Assembly (NCBI GenBank): GCA_031266495.1
Contig: JAISAX010000740.1
Coordinates: 1-8,584, forward strand
DNA: 8,584 nucleotides
Direction: 5' to 3'
DNA from: Opitutaceae bacterium
GTDB lineage: Bacteria; Verrucomicrobiota; Verrucomicrobiae; Opitutales; Opitutaceae
Both the position numbers and the translations under genes were made by a program. Numbering within the stretch: the stretch's first letter is position 1; each line of letters opens with the position of its first letter. Below, piece after piece: positions 1 through 6,302 of the stretch. Below the pieces are notes generated by a model that was not told the DNA's origin, ran no database searches, and saw nothing but the letters and a program-made list of their open reading frames with translations.

Positions 1-145
1 CTCTACCTCTTTCACCTTCCATGGCTCTGCTCAATGCAATAGCTTCCCGTAATGCTCTTCTATGTTTGATTGTTCTTTCATCACTCTTCTTACCTTCCTC
101 CCTCTTTATCCATTTACAACTAAATTCCACGAAGAACCCACGCAT
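1..145 (-). CDS. possible partial small protein, runs off left edge
   Basis: An open frame of 48 codons starts with ATG at 145-143 on the minus strand and reads without a stop to position 1, so the C-terminus lies outside the window. The frame is closed upstream by a TGA at 187-185, and ATG 145 is the only ATG between. Purine-rich ribosome-binding candidates precede it: AAGGAGG directly abuts the ATG and GGGAGGG (161-155) lies 9 nt upstream. The peptide is highly charged and probably helical, with KREEGKKSDER near residues 14-24 and ALREAIALSRAMEGER near 31-46. Codons such as AGA, AGG, ATA and TTA are frequent, unlike the GC-rich genes beside it, and the stretch is visibly AT-richer. I recognise no family. 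A purine-rich strand can stay open by chance, so this is only a candidate. The overlapping plus-strand frame (21-212) looks like its antisense shadow. Confidence 0.35.
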   Translation of the reverse strand, partial: MRGFFVEFSCKWIKREEGKKSDERTIKHRRALREAIALSRAMEGERGR

Positions 146-167
146 CCTCCTTCTCCCTCCCGTCTTC

Positions 168-189
168 CTTGACTCTCTCTTGGGTCAAG
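168..189. repeat. small inverted repeat downstream of hisF
   Basis: CTTGAC (168-173) and GTCAAG (184-189) form a perfect 6 bp stem with a 10 nt loop. It lies between the hisF stop (256) and the candidate start at 145. No T-run follows on either strand, so it is not a convincing intrinsic terminator. The rest of 146-255 shows no other feature besides the purine-rich ribosome-binding candidates described with the partial gene. Confidence 0.3.
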
Positions 190-255
190 TTCTGTCTGGT
201 CCTCCCGTGTGATAAAGCGCGGGGTACCTCGTCTGCCAACAGGGAAGACCGCCCC

Positions 256-1017
256 TCAGCGACGCACCGGGATGCCTTGGCTCGCGAGGTAGTCTTTTAC
301 CTGCGGCACCGTGAGCGTGCCGAAGTGGAACAGGCTTGCCGCCAGCACGGCGCTGGCGTGGCCGGCATCAAGCACCTCGCTGAAATGCGCCATCTCCCCT
401 GCCCCGCCGCTGGCGATGACCGGCACCGTCACGGCATCGCTGACCGCTCGCGTGAGCGCCACATCGTAGCCGGCCTTCGTGCCGTCGGCGTCCATGCTCG
501 TGAGCAGGATTTCGCCAGCGCCGAGCGTCACGACCTCGCGGGCCCAGGCGACGGCGTTGAGCTCGGTCGGGTTGCGTCCTCCGTGCGTGAATACACGCCA
601 GGTCTTGCCGTCGGGTTCGCGGCGGGCGTCGATGGCAACGACAATGCACTGCGCGCCGAAACGGTTGGAGGCCTCGGCGACGATCTGCGGGTTTTTGATC
701 GCCGCCGTGTTGAGCGAAACCTTGTCGGCGCCGCTCTTGAGCATGCGTTCGATATCCCCGACCGTGCGCAGGCCACCGCCGACCGTCAGCGGCATGAAAC
801 ATTGCTCGGCCGTGCGGGCGACGACGTCGTGCATGATGTTGCGCTCGTCGCTGGACGCGGTGATGTCGAGAAAGACAAGCTCGTCGGCCCCCTGGGCGTC
901 GTAGGCCTTGGCCGATTCGACGGGATCACCGGCATCGCGGAGTTCCTGGAACTTGATGCCTTTGACGACCCGGCCGTCCTTTACGTCGAGACAAGGGATG
1001 ATTCTGCGTGCGAGCAT
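256..1017 (-). CDS. hisF: imidazole glycerol phosphate synthase subunit HisF
   Basis: HisF is the cyclase subunit of imidazole glycerol phosphate synthase. With ammonia from the glutaminase subunit HisH it converts PRFAR to imidazole glycerol phosphate and AICAR, linking histidine and purine synthesis in the cytoplasm. The 253-residue product is full length for the family. It starts [20 protein letters not shown] and keeps both catalytic aspartates, D11 and D130 (in VVAIDARR). Phosphate-binding glycines are seen at TVGGG (78-82) and IASGGAG (201-207). D98-K99 and E46 match residues known at the HisH interface and ammonia gate, and R5 matches the gate arginine. [15 protein letters not shown] (171-185) is a family signature. 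Neither hisH nor hisA is in this window, so hisF is separated from its usual partners here. There is no Shine-Dalgarno: only AACCCCC lies between the ATG and a tandem repeat upstream. Confidence 0.97.
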   Translation of the reverse strand: MLARRIIPCLDVKDGRVVKGIKFQELRDAGDPVESAKAYDAQGADELVFLDITASSDERNIMHDVVARTAEQCFMPLTVGGGLRTVGDIERMLKSGADKVSLNTAAIKNPQIVAEASNRFGAQCIVVAIDARREPDGKTWRVFTHGGRNPTELNAVAWAREVVTLGAGEILLTSMDADGTKAGYDVALTRAVSDAVTVPVIASGGAGEMAHFSEVLDAGHASAVLAASLFHFGTLTVPQVKDYLASQGIPVRR

Positions 1018-1024
1018 GGGGGTT

Positions 1025-1051
1025 AATTACGAATTACGAATTACGAATTAC
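1025..1051. repeat. heptanucleotide tandem repeat AATTACG, about 3.9 copies
   Basis: Three perfect AATTACG units (1025-1031, 1032-1038, 1039-1045) are followed by a partial AATTAC (1046-1051). The array ends only 7 nt upstream of the hisF ATG, so it occupies the place where a ribosome-binding site or core promoter would be expected. On the hisF strand it reads as repeated CGTAATT and is very AT-rich against a GC-rich background. Short 7 bp tandem repeats of this type are known from other bacteria, for example cyanobacterial STRR sequences. Whether this one affects hisF expression is unknown. Confidence 0.85.
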
Positions 1052-1052
1052 A

Positions 1053-1133
1053 AACTGATGTTACGCGAAAACCAACGTAGGGGTGCACGGCCCAGTGCGC
1101 CCCTGCAAAAAGGCCGACTGCGTAACATCAGTT
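1053..1133. repeat. 81 bp foldback repeat with 14 bp terminal inverted repeats
   Basis: AACTGATGTTACGC (1053-1066) is the exact reverse complement of GCGTAACATCAGTT (1120-1133). Between the arms, AGGGGTGCAC (1079-1088) and GTGCGCCCCT (1095-1104) form a second 10 bp stem with one mismatch and a 6 nt loop. The unit lies between the 587-residue gene and hisF, so it would be transcribed if the two are co-transcribed. The terminal motif AACATCAGTTAC occurs again at 6165-6176 and 6313-6324, showing a dispersed family. It resembles a REPIN or a very small MITE. No transposase is present in the window. Confidence 0.75.
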
Positions 1134-1203
1134 ACAAATGCGGAATGCTCGCGACGAAAGTTCCGGCATTCGCAATTTGCTCCTCGTAAGCCGTTATTAA
1201 CGT

Positions 1204-2967
1204 TCAGCCGTCGATCTGCGCCACGTCCGGCTCGAAGTTGACGACGAAGCGATACACGTTGCCGGGGCGCATGATGAGGGGGTGGTCGCGCAGCAGGGTC
1301 TGGATGTAGTGGATTTTGCCGTAGTTGGTCCGGTAGTGCGGGTCGAGATTGACGACCTCGGTTTCCAGCCAGTGACCCTGGAAGTCGTCTTTTTGCACGG
1401 TGCAGCGGTGGCCTTCCGGGCCGAGGGCGAGCGAGCCGGCCATGCGGTACTTCGAGTGCGGCGCGGCGATGTAGATCTGGTAGCGAAACTTGTCGAGCTG
1501 CACCTGCTGCTTCACCGTGTAGATGAATTCGCAACTGATGTTGGGTCCGCTGAAGTTCCACTGGACTTTCACGCTGCCAAGGCCTTTGACGAGTTCTTCC
1601 TTCGTGTTGATCAACTCGGGTTGCTCGTACCGGAAATAGAAACTGTTGCGGAGGCCGAGGCCGGTGACGCAGTTTTTGCCGTAAAAGGCGGGGATCGTCA
1701 CGTTGTCGCCAAAGGTCAGCTCGGGCAGGAGCACCGGGGCATAGATGTTGTTGGGCCAGTCAAATATGCCGGGACAGTGCGGGAAGGGCAGTGTGTCGGC
1801 AGTGAGGTGGTTGCCTGAACTCAGGAGCGGTATCTGCGTGTGCAGGCCGCTGCCGGCATCGCGATAGAGAAAGAGTCCCTGCTCCTTGCGGCTGGATTTG
1901 TCGAAAATGATGAAGCGGCCTGCGGTGCGCGGCGCCTCGGCCTTGCCCGGCGGGATGGCGGGCAGGTGCACGGTCTTGGCGAGGCGCGCCCATTGGCAGA
2001 GGTAACGCGCGGCGTCAAAGTTGGCCATGCGCGTGGTGTGGTTGTCGTAGGCGGTGCGTTCTCCGTCGCGCAGGTCAAGGAATCCGTGCTCCTGGTCGAG
2101 GTAGGTCTGGTAAAAAAAGACAAAGAGGCGGCGCAGGATGTCGAAATACTTCGGTTTGTCGGTGTCGGCTATCCAGCCGTCGCGCAGGCTCTGGAGGATG
2201 AGGCTGATGAGGTGCGTCTGCCCGTAGGCGCCGGCGGCGCGGCCAAAGGCCCAGCCCAGCCCGTCGGCGCGGACGAGGTCGGGGATCATCTTGAGGTACT
2301 TTTCCGCGTAGGTGCGCAGCGTGGGGAGCTTGCGATCGCGCACTCCGCTGTTGGCGTGGAGCTGGAGTGCGGAGCGGATGAATACGAAGGCGAGCAGGCC
2401 GTAGAGGTTGAAGTTGCCTCCGAAGCCTTTGGTGGAGTCGTCGAAAAAACCGCTGGAACTGGTCTGGTTGATGCGGTCGGCCATGCGTTCGATGAGGCGC
2501 GAGGTTTCGTCTTTCTTGGACAGGCCAAACGAGTAGCGGGCCACGGCTTTGGCTATGTTGAAGGCTTGCCAGTGGTTGTCGTAGTCGCTGCGGTGGAGGA
2601 GTTGTTTGTCAATGCGCTGCTGGGTCTCGTCAACGAGGCGCTCCCAGACGGGGTTGCGTTCCTTGGAGGGGCTGAAGCAGAGGAGGCCGAGCGAGGCGTA
2701 GGCGAGGCCGTTTTCGGCGGCAGGTTCGGTGAACATCTGCGCGGTGACGCAGCGGGCGGTCAGGTCGATCAGGTCGTACCCTTTGAGGGTGGTCTCGCCG
2801 GTGGCCCGGTAAAAATCACCGAGGGCGTAGGCAACATGGCCGGGTTCATCGGGGCGGGGCAATTCACCTGGGGCGGGCAGGATGCTGCCATCGGGCTGGA
2901 TGGCATCAAGGTTGTGGCCGAGCATGGAGCGGGCCATGTCGAGACATTGCTCGGAAAAGCTATGCAT
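1204..2967 (-). CDS. uncharacterised 587-residue protein, possibly an alpha-toroid carbohydrate-active enzyme
   Basis: I do not recognise this protein with certainty. It is a long, well-composed frame with no signal peptide or membrane segment, so it is probably cytoplasmic. Residues about 1-335 look entirely helical and rich in aromatic and tryptophan motifs: YDNHWQAFNIAKA (129-141), GFFDDSTKGFGGNFNLYG (173-190) and DGLGWAFGRAAGAYGQTH (235-252). This spacing resembles the (alpha/alpha)6 toroid of DUF2264 and heparinase-like or glycosidase-like proteins; that link is an inference. Residues about 350-587 look like beta-strands and could be the beta-sandwich that often follows such a toroid. 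The start is ATG 2967; no Shine-Dalgarno precedes it, and the upstream sequence AAACCTCCTCT is the complement of one. It lies 269 bp after rho and 186 bp before hisF, so an independent promoter is likely. A polysaccharide or uronate-related role is possible but unproven. Confidence 0.85.
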   Translation of the reverse strand: MHSFSEQCLDMARSMLGHNLDAIQPDGSILPAPGELPRPDEPGHVAYALGDFYRATGETTLKGYDLIDLTARCVTAQMFTEPAAENGLAYASLGLLCFSPSKERNPVWERLVDETQQRIDKQLLHRSDYDNHWQAFNIAKAVARYSFGLSKKDETSRLIERMADRINQTSSSGFFDDSTKGFGGNFNLYGLLAFVFIRSALQLHANSGVRDRKLPTLRTYAEKYLKMIPDLVRADGLGWAFGRAAGAYGQTHLISLILQSLRDGWIADTDKPKYFDILRRLFVFFYQTYLDQEHGFLDLRDGERTAYDNHTTRMANFDAARYLCQWARLAKTVHLPAIPPGKAEAPRTAGRFIIFDKSSRKEQGLFLYRDAGSGLHTQIPLLSSGNHLTADTLPFPHCPGIFDWPNNIYAPVLLPELTFGDNVTIPAFYGKNCVTGLGLRNSFYFRYEQPELINTKEELVKGLGSVKVQWNFSGPNISCEFIYTVKQQVQLDKFRYQIYIAAPHSKYRMAGSLALGPEGHRCTVQKDDFQGHWLETEVVNLDPHYRTNYGKIHYIQTLLRDHPLIMRPGNVYRFVVNFEPDVAQIDG

Positions 2968-3115
2968 AGAGGAGGTTTGAAGGAGCGTGCTGGTCGGTGC
3001 GGCCCTGCGATGTAATGTGCCGGGACGTATGGTAAAGGCAGATTTTTTCAGGTTTCATTCGGGTGGCGCAAGGGCGAATTCCCGTTTTTTTACCGGGATT
3101 TCTCCCTCGTTGCCT

Positions 3116-3158
3116 GCGTCCGGCGTCCGGGGGTCCGGGGGGTCTGGACGCCGGACGC
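3116..3158. repeat. 13 bp perfect inverted repeat downstream of rho
   Basis: GCGTCCGGCGTCC (3116-3128) is the exact reverse complement of GGACGCCGGACGC (3146-3158), with a 17 nt G-rich loop. In rho mRNA the hairpin would form about 80 nt after the stop codon. No T-run follows in that direction, so it is not a standard intrinsic terminator, though it could stabilise the 3' end. A weaker stem, TCCCG/CGGGA (3080-3084 and 3094-3098) around a T7 run, lies further along towards the next gene. Confidence 0.6.
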
Positions 3159-3170
3159 CGGGATCCGGGT

Positions 3171-3188
3171 TCCCCTCCCCCCCCCCCC
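3171..3188. repeat. TCCCCT plus C12 homopolymer tract
   Basis: TCCCCT (3171-3176) is followed by twelve consecutive C residues (3177-3188). On the rho coding strand this is a run of 12 G. Equivalent TCCCCT-C(n) tracts occur at 6078-6092 and 7539-7555, also in intergenic DNA and in the same orientation in the window. Such a run is prone to slippage and to sequencing length errors. Confidence 0.85.
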
Positions 3189-3189
3189 T

Positions 3190-3234
3190 CACGCGAGGCA
3201 CGCGCAGGGCGCGCAGGGCGCGGCGGGCGCGGGG
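3190..3234. repeat. degenerate 9 bp tandem repeat at the rho stop
   Basis: CGCGCAGGG occurs twice in tandem (3201-3209, 3210-3218), followed by CGCGGCGGG (3219-3227) and a partial CGCGGGG (3228-3234). A related unit, CACGCGAGG, precedes it from 3190. The array stops 2 nt before the rho stop codon (3239-3237), so the rho 3' untranslated region begins directly in repeat DNA. A 9 bp period with a related consensus (GCGAAGGAC) is also seen at 8463-8486. Confidence 0.55.
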
Positions 3235-3236
3235 CG

Positions 3237-4514
3237 TCAGCGGGCGATGAGTTTCAGGAATTCGTCGTTGTTTTTGGTCTTCGAGAGGCGGGCGATCATC
3301 GTTTCGGTGGCTTCCTCGATACGTTGGGAAACGAGGGCGCGGCGGAAAAAATGGATGCCTTCGAGTTTTTGCGGGTCGATGAGAAGCTCTTCCTTGCGGG
3401 TGCCGGAGGAGGCGACGTTCATCGCGGGCCAGAGGCGCATTTCGGCGCACTTGCGGTCGAGAACAAGCTCCATGTTGCCGGTGCCCTTGAACTCCTGGAA
3501 AATCACGTCGTCCATGCGGCTGCCCGTCTCCACAAGAATGGAGGCGACGATGGTGAGCGACCCGGCTTCCTCTGTGCAGCGGGCGGAGGCGAAAAGCTGG
3601 CGAGGCTTTTCGAGGGCGCGCACGTCGAGGCCGCCGGTGCCGGTGCGACCGGAGTTGCGCTGCGTGTTGTGCGCCCGGGCAAGGCGGGTCAGCGAATCCA
3701 GAAACAGGACAACATCCCTGCCGGCCTCGACGAGGCGGCGGGCGCGCTCGATGCAGAGATCGGCGATGCGGAGGTGGCTTTCAACGTTTTCGTCGTTGGA
3801 CGAGGCCCAGACTTCGGCGGGCACGCTGCGCTTGAAATCGGTGACTTCCTCGGGGCGCTCGTCCACGAGGAGGATCATGACGTGACACTCGGGGTGGTTT
3901 TCCAGCACACCCAGCGCCATGTCGCGCAGGAGCGTGGTCTTGCCGGTGCGGGGCGGCGCCACGATCAGGCCGCGGGTGCCCTTGCCGACGGGACAAAACA
4001 GATCGACGGCGCGGGTGGTGAGGCGACCGTCCTTCGTCTCCAGCTTGAGCTGTTCGTCGGGAGAAATGGTCGTGAGCTGCGTGAATTCGATCTTCGCGCG
4101 CCGCTCCTCGATGGCGAGTCCGTCAACGGACTCGATGAACTTCATCTTGGGGTTCGGGAATCGCCCTTCGGACGGAAACGCGGTGCCGGCGATGAAAGAC
4201 CCCTGCTTGAGCTTGAAGCGGCGGATGAGCTCCTTGGGGACAAAGGCGTCGGTCGGCCGGCGTTTGCCGTAGCGGGACAGGTCGAGGAGCTGGCCATTGC
4301 CGCCCTTCTGGATGTCGATGTCGAGAACGCCGCTGACGGAAAAAGTGTTGTCGGGTTTTTCCTCTTTTCCGGGTTTGGGGGCATCGGGAGCCGGGGTGGA
4401 CGGGGCAGCCTGCGCGGGGGCGCTGGCAGGGGCGACGGGCGCCGGGGAACCCGCGACGTCGCCAGTGGCGACGGCCAGCGGATTGGTCGGGGTTTTTTCT
4501 GTTTGCTGGGACAT
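3237..4514 (-). CDS. rho: transcription termination factor Rho, divergent N-terminal half
   Basis: Rho is the hexameric ring ATPase that loads on nascent RNA and terminates transcription. The C-terminal motor is intact: Walker A PPRTGKT (187-193), catalytic VDERPEEVTDF (217-227), Walker B VVLFLDS (268-274), Q-loop GRTGTGGLDVRAL (289-301), R-loop region EFKGTGNMEL (341-350) and SGTRKEELL (370-378) with the likely arginine finger R373. The 425-residue length is near the E. coli value of 419. The N-terminus differs. Residues 1-55 are a Pro/Ala-rich, probably disordered segment instead of the usual helical Rho N-terminal domain. In the following OB-fold the RNP1 motif GFGF of E. coli (F62, F64) aligns to GNGQ (72-75), removing both RNA-stacking phenylalanines. 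The start is ATG 4514, with no Shine-Dalgarno (ACGCAACCT upstream). It is divergent from the first cysK. A second, standard rho elsewhere in the genome is possible. Confidence 0.96.
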   Translation of the reverse strand: MSQQTEKTPTNPLAVATGDVAGSPAPVAPASAPAQAAPSTPAPDAPKPGKEEKPDNTFSVSGVLDIDIQKGGNGQLLDLSRYGKRRPTDAFVPKELIRRFKLKQGSFIAGTAFPSEGRFPNPKMKFIESVDGLAIEERRAKIEFTQLTTISPDEQLKLETKDGRLTTRAVDLFCPVGKGTRGLIVAPPRTGKTTLLRDMALGVLENHPECHVMILLVDERPEEVTDFKRSVPAEVWASSNDENVESHLRIADLCIERARRLVEAGRDVVLFLDSLTRLARAHNTQRNSGRTGTGGLDVRALEKPRQLFASARCTEEAGSLTIVASILVETGSRMDDVIFQEFKGTGNMELVLDRKCAEMRLWPAMNVASSGTRKEELLIDPQKLEGIHFFRRALVSQRIEEATETMIARLSKTKNNDEFLKLIAR

Positions 4515-5024
4515 AGGTTGCGTGGACGTAAAAAATATTTCTGCTGCGGATCATTCGGGCTGCCTGCGAAATCCTGACGATGAAAACACCGCTCGGGATA
4601 AGGTCTGCGCTCCGGAAAACGCTCACCCGCTTGCAGGCGGGCACACCTTAAACCTCACGACTACCACTTGCGTGACCGGCCAGACGTTTGCCTCGGTTTC
4701 CCGTAAAAAACGGGGTTTCAAGCCGCTGGCCGACTTTCAACGCCAAGCAAATTCTTGGCTCGATGGTCGCCTATAAGAAACTTTACGCGGGGTCTGTCAA
4801 CTCCCTGGAAAACTTTTGAAAACGCCAGGCATAAACGCCGCGTCTCCCGCCTCCTCCCGCCGTTCTCCCGCCGTTCTCCCGCCGTTCTCCCGTCGGACCG
4901 ATCCCGAAAATCTGCCACCCTCTCTCTTTTTTTTTACAATTTCCCACCTTTTCCATTTGCCAGAAGGCCTCCGTTCGCACCAATTCTTGGCAAGTTCACC
5001 AACATACCTAACTAAATCCTGAAC
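4515..5024. other. 510 bp divergent intergenic region between rho and cysK
   Basis: This gap must hold the promoters of rho (leftward) and the first cysK (rightward). I see no conserved gene. It contains a GC hairpin, CCCGC/GCGGG (4626-4630 and 4637-4641, 6 nt loop), a second small stem CCCGT/ACGGG around an A-run (4700-4714), and the 11 bp tandem repeat listed separately. AT-rich candidates such as TATAAG (4772-4777) and the T-run at 4927-4935 are visible, but no -35/-10 pair with proper spacing is convincing. Short frames on both strands across this region look like by-products of the repeats. Confidence 0.6.
4838..4892. repeat. 11 bp tandem repeat CCGTTCTCCCG
   Basis: Three perfect copies of CCGTTCTCCCG lie at 4860-4870, 4871-4881 and 4882-4892. 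They are preceded by two degenerate units, CCGCGTCTCCCG (4838-4849) and CCTCCTCCCG (4850-4859). The array sits about 130 bp upstream of the first cysK start and about 350 bp upstream of rho. It could be a cluster of regulator sites or simple slippage DNA; the sequence does not decide. Confidence 0.8.
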
Positions 5025-6011
5025 ATGGCCCATATCTATAACAACATCACCGAGACCATCGGCAACACGCCGCTCGTCCGCCTCAACCGCACCGCCGCCG
5101 CTCACGGAGCCGGGGCCGAAATCCTCCTCAAACTGGAGTTTTTCAACCCCCTCTCCTCGGTAAAAGACCGCATCGGCTTCGCCATGATCGACGAAGCCCT
5201 CAAGTCCGGTCACATCAACGAAAACACCGTTCTCATCGAACCCACCTCCGGCAACACCGGCATCGCGCTGGCCTTCGTTGCCGCCGCCAAGGGCCTGAAA
5301 CTCATCCTCACGATGCCCGAGACGATGTCGCTCGAACGCCGCAAACTCCTGAAAGTGCTCGGCGCCAAACTCGTCCTCACCGAAGGCGCCAAGGGCATGA
5401 AAGGCGCCATCGCCAAGGCCGAGGAACTCAACAAGCAGATCCCGAACAGCGTCGTCCTCCAGCAATTCGCCAATCCCGACAACCCGGCCATCCACCGCAA
5501 GACGACCGCCGAGGAAATCTGGCGCGACACCGACGGCGAGGTGGACATCGTCGTTTCCGGCATCGGCACCGGCGGCACCCTCACCGGCGTCGGCGAAGTG
5601 CTCAAGGAACGCAAACCCGGCGTGAAACTCGTCGCCGTCGAACCCGCCGGCTCGCCTGTCCTCTCCGGCGGCAACCCCGGCCCCCACAAACTGCAGGGCA
5701 TCGGCGCCGGTTTTGTCCCCTCCGTCCTCAACACGAAGATCATCGACGAAATCATCCAGGTAAAAGAAGACGACTCCGGACCGATCTCCAAACAGGTGAG
5801 CACGCTCGACGGCATTCCGGTCGGCATCTCGTCCGGCGCCGCCGTCTGGGCCGGCCTCCAGCTCGCCAAACGCCCGGAAAACAAAGGCAAGAAGATCGTC
5901 GTGATCGTGCCTTCCGCCGCCGAACGCTACCTGTCTTCCTGGCTATTCGCCGACGTCAACGTCGAGAGCGACAACATCGACTCCCTCCTCGCCGCTCCCG
6001 CCACCGCCTGA
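5025..6011 (+). CDS. cysK: cysteine synthase (O-acetylserine sulfhydrylase), copy 1
   Basis: This PLP enzyme of fold type II makes cysteine from O-acetylserine and sulfide in the cytoplasm. The 328-residue product is a usual CysK length and has no CBS domain, which argues against cystathionine beta-synthase. Visible motifs are [12 protein letters not shown] (10-21), PLP-lysine K47 in NPLSSVKDR, the substrate loop TSGNTG (74-79), the PLP phosphate loop GTGGT (181-185), GISSG (267-271) and [10 protein letters not shown] (296-305), in which S297 is the likely partner of the pyridine nitrogen. The start is ATG 5025; there is no Shine-Dalgarno (AAATCCTGAAC upstream). It is followed by an intrinsic terminator and a near-identical second copy. 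No cysE or sulfate assimilation gene is adjacent. A function such as O-phosphoserine use cannot be excluded from sequence alone. Confidence 0.95.
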   Translation: MAHIYNNITETIGNTPLVRLNRTAAAHGAGAEILLKLEFFNPLSSVKDRIGFAMIDEALKSGHINENTVLIEPTSGNTGIALAFVAAAKGLKLILTMPETMSLERRKLLKVLGAKLVLTEGAKGMKGAIAKAEELNKQIPNSVVLQQFANPDNPAIHRKTTAEEIWRDTDGEVDIVVSGIGTGGTLTGVGEVLKERKPGVKLVAVEPAGSPVLSGGNPGPHKLQGIGAGFVPSVLNTKIIDEIIQVKEDDSGPISKQVSTLDGIPVGISSGAAVWAGLQLAKRPENKGKKIVVIVPSAAERYLSSWLFADVNVESDNIDSLLAAPATA

Positions 6012-6077
6012 ACCAGCCTGGCTGCAAGACAACCGCAACGCCCTCCGGTCCGGACATCTGCCCAGCCAGTCCTCCCC

Positions 6078-6092
6078 TCCCCTCCCCCCCCC
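6078..6092. repeat. TCCCCT plus C9 tract
   Basis: TCCCCT (6078-6083) is followed by nine C residues (6084-6092), the last two of which also begin the terminator stem. A further TCCCC lies just before it at 6073-6077. It is the second of three such tracts in the window. Confidence 0.8.
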
Positions 6093-6128
6093 TTCCGGCA
6101 CTCGAAGCCGGAAGGATTTTTTTGTTTT
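6091..6128 (+). terminator. intrinsic terminator of the first cysK
   Basis: A perfect 9 bp stem CCTTCCGGC (6091-6099) / GCCGGAAGG (6107-6115) encloses the loop ACTCGAA and is followed by A, seven T, G and four T (6117-6128). It is a textbook Rho-independent terminator, 80 bp after the cysK stop. It implies that the second cysK copy needs its own promoter or read-through. Confidence 0.9.
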
Positions 6129-6154
6129 GCAACTACCCCGATCCGCCTTCGATC

Positions 6155-6180
6155 CGCTCCGCGCAACATCAGTTACCCAT
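6155..6180. repeat. 26 bp direct repeat, left copy
   Basis: This 26 bp segment begins CGCTCCGCGC, contains AACATCAGTTAC and ends CCCAT. It recurs exactly at 6303-6328. Its core matches the terminal motif of the 81 bp foldback at 1053-1133. A degenerate inverted partner, CTGAAGTTACGC (6181-6192), can pair with GCGCAACATCAG (6161-6172) with two mismatches. Confidence 0.85.
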
Positions 6181-6203
6181 CTGAAGTTACGCATGCTTGG
6201 GAA

Positions 6204-6300
6204 GTGGCGCGGGCGTCCCGCCCGCAGACGGCGCGGAGCGCCGCCCTGAAACAAGGGTGAGAGGCACCTCCCGCAGATGCGGGCGAGACGCCTGTGCCAC
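6204..6300. repeat. 97 bp cloverleaf-like foldback element
   Basis: The 22 bp ends (6204-6225 and 6279-6300) are inverted repeats with three mismatches, starting GTGGC and ending GCCAC. Inside are perfect small hairpins: GCGGGCG/CGCCCGC (6209-6215 and 6219-6225), CGGCGC/GCGCCG (6229-6234 and 6238-6243) and CCCGC/GCGGG (6270-6274 and 6279-6283). The element can fold either as one long stem or as several short hairpins. It lies between the two exact 26 bp direct repeats, as a mobile or repetitive element would. No protein is encoded. Confidence 0.75.
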
Positions 6301-6302
6301 GA

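Noticed and set aside
169..1026. Long plus-strand frame over hisF
   Set aside because: It is antisense to a certain gene; GC-rich codon use on one strand keeps the opposite frame open. Its composition is Arg/Gly/Ala-rich with no recognisable domain.
1840..3015. 391-codon plus-strand frame over the 587-residue gene
   Set aside because: It is an antisense shadow, rich in Val, Gly, Ala and Glu. The minus-strand product has motifs, aromatics and a balanced composition.
2970..3250. AGAGGAGGT on the plus strand followed by a GTG-started frame
   Set aside because: The motif is good, but the product passes through poly-C and GC repeat DNA and becomes Arg/Ala low complexity; it is most likely chance.
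3063..4577. 504-codon plus-strand frame over rho
   Set aside because: It is fully antisense to rho, whose motifs are unmistakable. The shadow contains repeat-derived Gly/Arg runs.
4797..5687. 296-codon minus-strand frame over cysK copy 1 (and its equivalent at 6321-7220)
   Set aside because: Both are antisense to cysK; their similarity to each other only reflects the gene duplication.
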